NCBI GenBank assembly: GCA_964565715.1
Contig: CAZMGG010000203.1
Span: 1-7,205 of the forward strand
Reading direction: 5' to 3'
From: CAZMGG01 sp964565715
GTDB lineage: Bacteria > Planctomycetota > UBA1135 > UBA2386
DNA length: 7,205 nucleotides
This document shows, piece after piece, positions 1 to 6,118 of the stretch; position 1 is the first letter of the stretch, and every line of letters starts with the position of its first letter. Made by a program: the position numbers and the translations under genes. Under the pieces are notes generated by a model. It worked only from the letters and a program-made list of their open reading frames with translations, ran no database searches and had not been told where the DNA came from.

Positions 1-1777
1 TCGGCAGGCACACCGAGAAGCACGTCCCCCGGCCGACCTCCGACTCGAAGGTCACCCGGCCGCCGTGGCCCATGGCGATCTCCTTGACGATGTGCAGGCC
101 GAGCCCGGTGCCGCTGATGCCGCCGGTGTTGCTGCCGCGCTCGAAGCGCCGGAACAGCCGTTCGCGATCCTTCGGCGGGATGCCGATGCCGTTGTCCTGC
201 ACGTTGACCCGCCACTCGTCGCCCTGATCGTCGATCCACACCCGCACCACCGGATCCCGGCCCGGGTCGGCGTACTGCAGGGCGTTGCCGATCAGGTTGG
301 TGAGCGCCTTGGTCATCGCCCACTCGTCGCAGCGGATCGTCGGCAGCGGCTCGACCCGCACCCGCACGTTGTTCTGTTCGATCTCGTAGCGGAGGTTGCG
401 GACGATGTCGCCCACCAGCAGGGTGGCGTCGACCTCGCGGAAGCTCATGGTCACGCCGTCGTGGTCGAGGCGCGAGCTGTCCATCAGGTCGCGGATCAGG
501 CGCTCCATCTGGCCCACCGCCAGCAGGCCGTTCTGCACCGCCTGGCGCACCGGCTCGCTGATCTCGCCGAGGTAGCCCTTGTCGATGGTCGACAGCATCA
601 GGCGCACGGCGCTGACCGGACGGTTGAGGTCGTGCACCGTGTTCTGCGCCACCTGGACCAGTTCGTTGACCTTGCGCTCGAGCAGGCTCTTGTACTCGTC
701 GAGCTGGCCGAAGCGCTCGGCGAGGTCGAGGTTGGACTGGACGGTCTTGTCCAGCAGGGACGGGTCCACCTCGTCGGCCGGCGGCGGCGTCTCCTCGGGC
801 TCGGCCACCGCCGGCGGCAGGCCCAGTTCGACGTCGAGGTCGCGATCGCTGAGGACCTCGCGCCGGGGCTGGGCCTCGTCGCGCAGCTCGTAGCGCAGCC
901 CGATCTCGTCGTCGGCGGGCGGCGTCTTCGGCGCGGGCGGCGGCGCCGGCGGCGTCACCTCGCCCAGCACGACGCCGGGGGCGAGGCGTTCCGGCGGCTG
1001 CGGGGCCGGTGCGACGGGCGGCGGCGGAACGACCGGCGGCGGCCCGTCGGGCACCGACAGGCGCGTCACCGGCAGCTTCTCCTTCGCCACCACCTGCTTG
1101 TCGCGGCGGACGCCGTCGCAGATCTCCCACAGCTTCTGGCGGACACCCTCGGCCACCGTGGCGGCGGGCACGCGGCCGCGGCCGAGCCCGTAGAGCTTGA
1201 TCTTGCTCTCGACCAGCAGACTGGCGGTGTGCACGAAGGCCTCGAACACGCCCTGGCCGTCGGTGGCGACGGTGGGGAACGCCTCGATGCCCGGCTGGAA
1301 GCGGAAGTGCCGGTCCAGCTCGGCCTCGGTGAGGATGTCCTTCAGGTCGCGCTTGTTGTACTGGACGACGATCGGCACGTCCTCGCGGATCGAGGCGTTG
1401 CCCTTCAGCGTCTCCCGCATGCTCTGCAGGGACTGCAGGTTCTCCTCGAGGCGCGAGCGCTGGCTGTCGACGACGAAGACCACCGCGTCGGCGCCGGCCA
1501 GCACGTACTTGCGCATCTGCCGGTACTTGGGCTGGCCGGGCACGGTGAAGCCCTGGATGCGGATCTTGAAGCCGCCGACGCTGCCGAGGTTGATCGGCAG
1601 GAAGTCGAACAGCAGGGTCGCGTCCTCGTCGGTGTTGATCGAGACCAGCTGCACCTCGTTGCGCGGGCACAGGATGCTGTGCACGGTCTGCAGGCTGGTG
1701 GTCTTGCCGCCCATGCCGACGCCGTAGTAGACGAGCTTGGCGTTGATCGTGCGTTCGGCGACGTTGATGAAACCCAT
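1..1777 (-). CDS. MglA-like small GTPase fused to a histidine kinase (C-terminus cut by window edge)
   Basis: Cytoplasmic fusion protein, 592 residues visible. Residues 1-195 are an MglA-family Ras-like GTPase: N-terminus MGFINVAERTINAKLVYYG, P-loop G19-T27 (GVGMGGKTT), TVPGQ at 78-82 with Thr78 in place of the usual DxxG Asp (an MglA hallmark), NKRD at 141-144, and an ATDG-type G5 loop at 171-174. Ala53 lies where canonical MglA has Arg53. Residues 243-338 are a Pro/Ala/Glu-rich linker. Residues 345-375 look like a coiled coil. Residues 376-440 are a HisKA dimerisation helix with phosphoacceptor His382 in VHDLNRP. Residues 450-592 are HATPase_c: N-box with Asn497, DNGIGIP at 528-534, GTGLGL at 556-561. 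The domain is nearly complete at the edge, so few residues should be missing. No sensor, membrane or receiver domain is seen. The start is chosen by homology and has no clear Shine-Dalgarno; an in-frame ATG at 1807 would add ten residues. It lies 64 bases after the M16-like gene and is probably in the same operon. Domain calls are firm; function is inferred. Confidence 0.93.
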   Translation of the reverse strand, partial: MGFINVAERTINAKLVYYGVGMGGKTTSLQTVHSILCPRNEVQLVSINTDEDATLLFDFLPINLGSVGGFKIRIQGFTVPGQPKYRQMRKYVLAGADAVVFVVDSQRSRLEENLQSLQSMRETLKGNASIREDVPIVVQYNKRDLKDILTEAELDRHFRFQPGIEAFPTVATDGQGVFEAFVHTASLLVESKIKLYGLGRGRVPAATVAEGVRQKLWEICDGVRRDKQVVAKEKLPVTRLSVPDGPPPVVPPPPVAPAPQPPERLAPGVVLGEVTPPAPPPAPKTPPADDEIGLRYELRDEAQPRREVLSDRDLDVELGLPPAVAEPEETPPPADEVDPSLLDKTVQSNLDLAERFGQLDEYKSLLERKVNELVQVAQNTVHDLNRPVSAVRLMLSTIDKGYLGEISEPVRQAVQNGLLAVGQMERLIRDLMDSSRLDHDGVTMSFREVDATLLVGDIVRNLRYEIEQNNVRVRVEPLPTIRCDEWAMTKALTNLIGNALQYADPGRDPVVRVWIDDQGDEWRVNVQDNGIGIPPKDRERLFRRFERGSNTGGISGTGLGLHIVKEIAMGHGGRVTFESEVGRGTCFSVCLP

Positions 1778-1841
1778 GGCGGCGGCGGATGGAGGGCCCT
1801 TCTCCATCGGCAATCCGGCGCCAGGGTCTACAGCGGCCCGG
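1778..1841. other. Intergenic gap between the M16-like and MglA-kinase genes
   Basis: These 64 bases separate two minus-strand genes. No clear hairpin with a T-run and no convincing promoter is visible, so read-through is likely. On the minus strand it holds an in-frame ATG at 1807 that could extend the MglA-kinase protein by ten low-complexity residues (MEKGPPSAAA). Confidence 0.6.
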
Positions 1842-3164
1842 CTACCGGCCGGCCCGGACGTCCGGCGGCGGCGGCACGGAAGGCACCAGGCCGGCGCTGG
1901 CCGCCGGCGGCCGGCCGAAGGCCTCGCGCAGGGCCGTTGCCACCGCCGCATCGGGCACCGCCCGCACCGCGGCGCCGAGGTCGGCGGGCAGCCGCCAGTG
2001 CAGCGCCAGGGCCTCGACCCGGGCCCGCGCGCCGAGCGCCGCCGGCTCGGCCGCCAGCGTCCGTTCCAGCAGGGCCGGGAACGGGTGCCGGGCCCATTCG
2101 GCGCCCAGCGCCGCCCTCGCCGAGGCCAGTTCGCGCTCGGCAGGCGGGACGGTGGCGGCGTCCTGAAGAAGCGCGCCGATCTCGTCCGCCGGCTGGCGGA
2201 ACGGCGCCCAGTCGGCGCCGCGCCGGAACACGATCAGCAGCGGGTCGCCGGCCAGCAGGTCGAAGGCCACCGCCGGCGTCCGGGCCCGGGCCTCGCCGCC
2301 GCGGACCTTGGGCCAGTGCCGCAGGGCGCGGGTGCGCAGCACCTCGGCGGCGAGCGCGAAGGCCAGCGCCCCGGGTGCGGCCGGCGACGGCGCGCGGACG
2401 GCGATGGCGGCGTAGGGCCCATCGATGCGGCCGTGCGGGGTCGGCTCGGCGGTGGCCACGCCGGCCATCTCCCGCACCGCCGGCCCGGCGACACCACGGG
2501 CGGGCAGCGCGGCGATGGCGGCGGTCACCGGCTGCAGCAACTCGGCCGCGCTGCCACCCAGCGCCACCACCGTCGCGCCGGCGGGCCCATGCGCCTGCCC
2601 GATGCGCGCCCGCAGCCGTTCGGGCGTCACCGCCAGGATCTGCGCGGCGTCGCCGGCGAACGGCCGCGCGCCCGGCGTTCCCGCCAGCGCCTGCCGTAGC
2701 AGGCGGCCGCTCAGCAACGGACCCGGCAGCACGTGCTCGCAGTCGTCGGCCCACAGCGCGGCCCGCGCCCGCGCCAGGGCCAGCCGGTCACCGGCCAGGG
2801 CGTCGCCCGGCGGCACCTCGCGCAGCAGCGTCCGCGCCCAGCCCAGCAGACGCGGCCCGTCGGCGGCCTCCCCGGTGGCGACGAACACGGTCAGCGTGGC
2901 AGCGACCTGATGGCCCGCGCTGGCGCCCTCCGGCAGTTCGGCGGCCGCCGTGGCCAGCAGCAGCCGCGCGCAGGCCTCGGCGATGCCGCTCTCGCCCGGC
3001 GGGTCGTGCTCGAAGCCCACCGGCACCACCACCGCCACCGCCTCGCCGCGGGCCGGCAGGACGATCTGCTGGATGCGCACCGGCGGCGCCGCCTGGGCCG
3101 CCAGCGCCGCCGCCAGGGACAGCATCGTGACGCAGACGATGCCCGAACGGATCACACGGGCCAC
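1842..3164 (-). CDS. Secreted M16 (insulinase) family homolog without the zinc-binding motif
   Basis: Protein of 440 residues, the size of a single-chain bacterial M16B peptidase (two homologous halves). Residues 1-25 form a signal peptide: Arg-rich start, hydrophobic core, AQA cleavage site. M16 features are a first strand followed by DPPGESGIAEACARLLL at 54-70, which matches the usual P-P-G-x-x-G-hydrophobic-A-HxxEH segment; a TPERLRARI helix near the middle, like the M16 'TPEDLR' helix; and a C-terminal half with LALAAEVL-type and ERELASARAAL helices. The HxxEH residues are replaced by Glu63, Ala66 and Arg67, so it should not bind catalytic zinc. It may be a non-catalytic partner or binding protein. 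The start is GTG, fixed by AAGGAGG six bases upstream. Its first 13 bases overlap the end of the ABC gene in another frame, so translation is probably coupled. The M16 call rests on pattern matching and is moderately sure. Confidence 0.75.
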   Translation of the reverse strand: MARVIRSGIVCVTMLSLAAALAAQAAPPVRIQQIVLPARGEAVAVVVPVGFEHDPPGESGIAEACARLLLATAAAELPEGASAGHQVAATLTVFVATGEAADGPRLLGWARTLLREVPPGDALAGDRLALARARAALWADDCEHVLPGPLLSGRLLRQALAGTPGARPFAGDAAQILAVTPERLRARIGQAHGPAGATVVALGGSAAELLQPVTAAIAALPARGVAGPAVREMAGVATAEPTPHGRIDGPYAAIAVRAPSPAAPGALAFALAAEVLRTRALRHWPKVRGGEARARTPAVAFDLLAGDPLLIVFRRGADWAPFRQPADEIGALLQDAATVPPAERELASARAALGAEWARHPFPALLERTLAAEPAALGARARVEALALHWRLPADLGAAVRAVPDAAVATALREAFGRPPAASAGLVPSVPPPPDVRAGR

Positions 3165-4495
3165 AGGCGACCTCCTTGCAGGCGCAGCGTGCGGTCCGCC
3201 ACCGCCGCCGCCAGTTCCTCGTCGTGGGTGATGAGCAGCAGCGCGAGCCCATGCTCCCGCTGCAGGTCCAGGATCAGGTCCATCACCGCCAGGGCGGCGG
3301 TGCGGTCCAGGGAAGCCGTCGGTTCGTCCAATACCAGCAGTTCGGGCCGGACCGCCATGGCGCGCAGCAACGCCGCACGCCGCCGTTCGCCGCCCGACAG
3401 GCCTTCCACCGACCGGCCCAGGGCCCCTTCGCCGAGCCCGAGGCGGTGCGCCAGCGCCCCGACGTCGACGCCGGGCACGGCGGTCTCCTCCAGCAGGCTG
3501 CGGATGCTGCGGCCGGGCGTCAGTGAGCCGGCGGCGTCCTGGTAGAGCATCTGCACGGCGCCCCGCCGCGGCCGCTGCACCTGCCCCACCGCCGGCCGCC
3601 GATGGCCGAGCAGCACGCGGGCCAGCGTCGTCTTGCCCGCGCCGGACTCGCCCACCAGCGCCACCACCTCGCCCCGGGCGATCCGCAGCGAGACCCCTGC
3701 CAGCACGGCCCGCGCGCCCAGGCGCACGTGCACATCGTCGAGGCGCAGCAACTCGTCGCCCGCCACACCGCGGCCCTGTCGTCGCGGCCACGGCATCGCC
3801 TTCGGCCTGCCCTCGGCGAACGCACCGTCTTCGCAGACCAGCACCCGCGCCGCATCGGCCAGCAGCCGCCGATCGTGGCTCGCCAGCAGCAACGCCGTGC
3901 CGGTCTGCTCGCGCAGCCGCTCGAGCCGGCGCCGTACCTCGGCGAAGCTGTCGCCATCCAGGCTGGCCGACGGCTCGTCCGCCACCAGCAGCACGGGCCG
4001 CCGCAGCCACGCCACCGCCAGCAGCACCCGCTGGGCCTGCCCGCCGGAGATGGCCCCGGGCAGCCGTTCCAGCAGCCCGGCGGCATCGTCGACGCCCATC
4101 TCGCCCAGCGCGGCCACGCACTCGGCCACCGTCCGCCCGGTCGCCTCCACCATCTGCCGCCCCACGGGCTGCAGGGGATCCAGCGCCGACGCCGCATCCT
4201 GCATGACGAAGGCCACCGCCTGCCGCAGCAGCCCAGCCCGCCGCCTCGCCGGTGCGGCCAGCACGGCCTCGCCCTGCACCTGCACCCGCCCCGCCGCCGT
4301 ACCGTCCGCCCCCAGCAGCCCGAACATGCCGAGCAGCAGGCTCGTCTTGCCGCACCCCGACGGCCCGTGCAGCATCGCCGTCTCGCCCGGCAGCAGCCGC
4401 AGCGCCGGCAGTTCCACCCGCCAGCCGTCCGGGCGGCGCACGCTGAGTCCCTCGACCTCCAGGATGGGGCGCAAGCTCCCCGCATCCCACGGCAA
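3152..4495 (-). CDS. Tandem ABC transporter ATPase, peptide/nickel (Dpp/Opp) type
   Basis: Cytoplasmic ATPase with two complete nucleotide-binding domains in one 447-residue chain, so it could power a transporter as a single polypeptide. Domain 1: Walker A GPSGCGKTS (44-52), Q-loop Gln99 in FVMQDAASALDP, signature ISGGQAQR (149-156), Walker B LLVADEP (169-175), switch His207. Domain 2: Walker A GESGAGKTT (282-290), Q-loop Gln319 in MLYQDAAGSLTP, signature LSGGERRR (366-373), Walker B LLVLDEP (386-392), switch His424. The Q-loop pattern 'QDxxxSLxP' is typical of dipeptide/oligopeptide/nickel importers, and the fused layout recalls YejF and GsiA. At about 220 residues per domain it is shorter than those and lacks the C-terminal oligopeptide extension. 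No permease or binding protein is nearby, so the substrate is unknown. The start is uncertain: TTG at 4495 is used, TTG at 4474 is an alternative, and neither has a good Shine-Dalgarno. It overlaps the following M16-like gene. Confidence 0.92.
   Translation of the reverse strand: MPWDAGSLRPILEVEGLSVRRPDGWRVELPALRLLPGETAMLHGPSGCGKTSLLLGMFGLLGADGTAAGRVQVQGEAVLAAPARRRAGLLRQAVAFVMQDAASALDPLQPVGRQMVEATGRTVAECVAALGEMGVDDAAGLLERLPGAISGGQAQRVLLAVAWLRRPVLLVADEPSASLDGDSFAEVRRRLERLREQTGTALLLASHDRRLLADAARVLVCEDGAFAEGRPKAMPWPRRQGRGVAGDELLRLDDVHVRLGARAVLAGVSLRIARGEVVALVGESGAGKTTLARVLLGHRRPAVGQVQRPRRGAVQMLYQDAAGSLTPGRSIRSLLEETAVPGVDVGALAHRLGLGEGALGRSVEGLSGGERRRAALLRAMAVRPELLVLDEPTASLDRTAALAVMDLILDLQREHGLALLLITHDEELAAAVADRTLRLQGGRLWPV
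3171..3177 (-). promoter_or_regulatory. Ribosome binding site (AAGGAGG) inside the ABC gene
   Basis: A full AAGGAGG lies six bases before the GTG at 3164. It is embedded in the last codons of the ABC ATPase gene (the L-Q-G-G-R stretch). It is the strongest Shine-Dalgarno in the window, decides the start of the M16-like gene and supports coupled translation. Confidence 0.85.
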
Positions 4496-4539
4496 CGCCG
4501 GCCCCGCCGCAAGAGCCTGCCGCGCGTTCGCCCCTTCCG

Positions 4540-4545
4540 TATCAT
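4540..4545 (+). promoter_or_regulatory. Possible -10 element (TATCAT) for a leaderless transcript
   Basis: TATCAT differs from TATAAT at one position and is the most AT-rich patch in the short divergent gap. It ends six bases before the ATG at 4552, so transcription would begin at or next to the start codon. That fits the lack of a Shine-Dalgarno before this gene. The -35 region is poor (about 4517-4522). Weak evidence from sequence alone. Confidence 0.3.
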
Positions 4546-4551
4546 CCGGCC

Positions 4552-5685
4552 ATGCCTGTCCGCGCCCTGTCCGCCCTCCTGCTCGCCCTCGCGCTCCCCG
4601 CCCAGACCGTGCCGCCCGCCCGCGGCCTCGCCGAGCTGCGCGCCGCCTTCGAACGGCAATGGCAGGCGCTCGGCCAGGGCGACGCGCTGCCGACCCTGGA
4701 GCAGCAGCAGGCCCTGCTCCGCCGCCAGGCCGCCGAACTCGCCGCCTTCGTGCAGCACGAGGCCAAGGGCGACGATCGCTGGCACGGCCGCCTGCTGCTG
4801 GCCGACCTGCGGCAGGGTCTCGGCGACGGCGAGGGCGCGGCCACCGCCCTGCGCGAGGTCCTCGCCGGCGACGCCGGCGGTCCGCTCCTGCTCGCCGGCG
4901 CCGAACTGGCGGTCCGCCTCGGCCAGCAGCCGCTGCGCGACGAACTGGTGGCGAAGGCGCTCGCCCGCCCCGCCAGCAAGGCCGATCGCATGGCCATGGG
5001 CCGCGTGCTGATGACCCACCTGCGCGAGGTCGAGAAGGGCGAGGGCATCTTCGCCGAGCTGCTGGCCGCGGCCACCGACGACGAACAGCGGGCCGAGGTG
5101 CTCTGGCACCGCGCCTCCGCCTTCCGCGAGCGCGAGGACCTGCCGGAGAACGCCTACTACCAGGAGCTGGAGAAGCTGGCGAAGGACCTGCCCCGCACCC
5201 GCTGGGGCGGCATCGCCCGCGACCGCCTGCTGGCCTCGCAGTTCCAGCCCGGCAGCGACGCGATCCCATTCCGCACGGCGCTGCTCGGCGGCGGCGAGTT
5301 CGCGCTCATGGCGCACCAGGACCAGGCGGTGGCGTTGGTGTTCTGGCACACCGGCGATCCCTCCGCCGCCGAGCTCTGCGCCGCCATCACCGCCCAGCAG
5401 AAGATCGCCGGTGAGCGGCTGGCCGTGCTCGGCATCGCCTTCGACGAGGACTGCGGCAAGGTGGCCGCCAACTGCCGCGCGCTCGGGGTGTCGTGGCCGC
5501 AGGCCTGCGACGGCGGCGGCTGGCAGGGCGAGCTGGCGCTGCGGTATCACGTGGAGACGGCGCCGACGGTGATCGTGCTGGACCGGCAGCACAAGATCGT
5601 GGCGCTCAACCTGCACGCCGGCACCGAGAGCGCGCGGGCGGATCTGGCGGCGGCGTTCGCCCGGGCGACGAAGTCCGGGCAATGA
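4552..5685 (+). CDS. Exported helical-repeat protein with a thioredoxin-like (redoxin/TlpA) domain lacking CxxC
   Basis: Protein of 377 residues. Residues 1-18 form a signal peptide ending in A-L-P-A-Q, so the mature protein is outside the cytoplasmic membrane. Residues 25-235 are helical and rich in Ala, Leu, Glu and Arg, with TPR-like pairs such as WHGRLLLADLRQGLGD (77-92) and AEVLWHRASAFRERED (181-196). Residues 245-372 resemble a redoxin/TlpA domain: AVALVFWHT beta strand (259-267), LAVLGIAFDED (290-300), LGVSWPQACDGGGW (311-324), an A337-P338-T339 cis-proline loop and the final VIVLDR strand. The CxxC site is replaced by G268-D269-P270-S271-A272, so thiol-disulfide exchange at that site is not expected. 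Cys276, Cys301, Cys308 and Cys319 remain elsewhere. The WPQ and DGxGW pattern is one I associate with planctomycete TlpA-like proteins. The gene is divergent from the ABC gene and convergent with the MauE-like gene. Function unknown; structural or binding role inferred. Confidence 0.85.
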   Translation: MPVRALSALLLALALPAQTVPPARGLAELRAAFERQWQALGQGDALPTLEQQQALLRRQAAELAAFVQHEAKGDDRWHGRLLLADLRQGLGDGEGAATALREVLAGDAGGPLLLAGAELAVRLGQQPLRDELVAKALARPASKADRMAMGRVLMTHLREVEKGEGIFAELLAAATDDEQRAEVLWHRASAFREREDLPENAYYQELEKLAKDLPRTRWGGIARDRLLASQFQPGSDAIPFRTALLGGGEFALMAHQDQAVALVFWHTGDPSAAELCAAITAQQKIAGERLAVLGIAFDEDCGKVAANCRALGVSWPQACDGGGWQGELALRYHVETAPTVIVLDRQHKIVALNLHAGTESARADLAAAFARATKSGQ

Positions 5686-5719
5686 GGTGAGGTGCAGTGA
5701 GGTGCGCGCGGGGGTCGGC

Positions 5720-6118
5720 CTATGGTGGGCCGGCCACGCTGGCGGCCGGCTGCCGTTGCCGCCGCTCGGCCAGCAGCGCACAGGCCAGCAATCCGCCCAC
5801 CGACGCCAGCAGCAGGTGCAGCGCGCGGTGGAGCTGCACCGCCCGGCCACAACAGCCGCACGCGCGTTCCCCCCACAGCGCCACGGCGATGCCGGCGAGG
5901 AAGAGGACAGCGGTGCCCCAGGCGCCGATGCGCCATCGCGGTCCGAGCAGGAGACACGCCAGGACCACTTCCAGGATGGCGACGGGCCAATGCAGGCCGA
6001 GGGTGGCCAGGATCGAACCCGGCGCCGGCCCCGTGACGATCTTCATGGTCGCGAACACCAGCAGCGCCGTTGCCAGCCCGATGGCTGTCCCCCGCCGCCA
6101 ACCCGATGCGCGGCTCAT
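5720..6118 (-). CDS. Small MauE/DoxX-like integral membrane protein
   Basis: Protein of 132 residues with four predicted membrane helices, at about 11-28, 43-59, 65-82 and 98-116. After helix 3 comes a Cys cluster, E84-R-A-C87-G-C89-C90-G91, in the place where MauE-type proteins carry a C-G-C-F-G-like motif. The helix 2 segment (GLHWPVAILEVVLACLLLG) fits the DoxX/MauE pattern of a Pro/Ala-Glu helix. MauE-family proteins are linked to redox or disulfide chemistry at the membrane; that role here is inferred from the family. The start codon overlaps the stop of the upstream gene in ATGA (6115-6118), so the two are translated together. An in-frame ATG 27 codons upstream is rejected because it would lie inside the upstream gene. 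The stop codon TAG is 34 bases from the end of the convergent redoxin-like gene. Confidence 0.82.
   Translation of the reverse strand: MSRASGWRRGTAIGLATALLVFATMKIVTGPAPGSILATLGLHWPVAILEVVLACLLLGPRWRIGAWGTAVLFLAGIAVALWGERACGCCGRAVQLHRALHLLLASVGGLLACALLAERRQRQPAASVAGPP

Noticed and set aside
65..3130. Plus-strand open frame of 1021 codons opposite the MglA-kinase and M16-like genes
   Set aside because: It runs antisense through two recognisable genes. Its translation is low-complexity Arg/Ala/Pro/His with no domain. Long antisense frames are expected where codons are GC-rich at third positions.
1842..4490. Single 882-residue minus-strand protein ending in the M16-like sequence
   Set aside because: Its first half is an out-of-frame reading of the ABC gene, with Gly/Ala/Arg-rich sequence. 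The real start is the GTG at 3164, with AAGGAGG six bases upstream.
3602..5414. Plus-strand open frames of 469 and 593 codons
   Set aside because: They are antisense to the ABC ATPase and then shifted relative to the redoxin-like gene. They are rich in Arg, Pro and Ser and show no domain signal.
5683..5704. Short direct repeat TGAGGTG (5683-5689 and 5698-5704) after the redoxin-like stop codon
   Set aside because: Only two copies of seven bases, too short and too few to be called a repeat element or binding site.
5729..5750. Perfect 7-base GC stem (GCCGGCC / GGCCGGC, 8-base loop) between the convergent genes, as a terminator
   Set aside because: It lies inside the last codons of the MauE-like gene, has no T-run on either strand, and such palindromes are common by chance at this GC content.
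3520..5850. Minus-strand open frame of 776 codons across the ABC and redoxin-like genes
   Set aside because: It is a shadow of genes with clear motifs in other frames, and its translation carries no motif.
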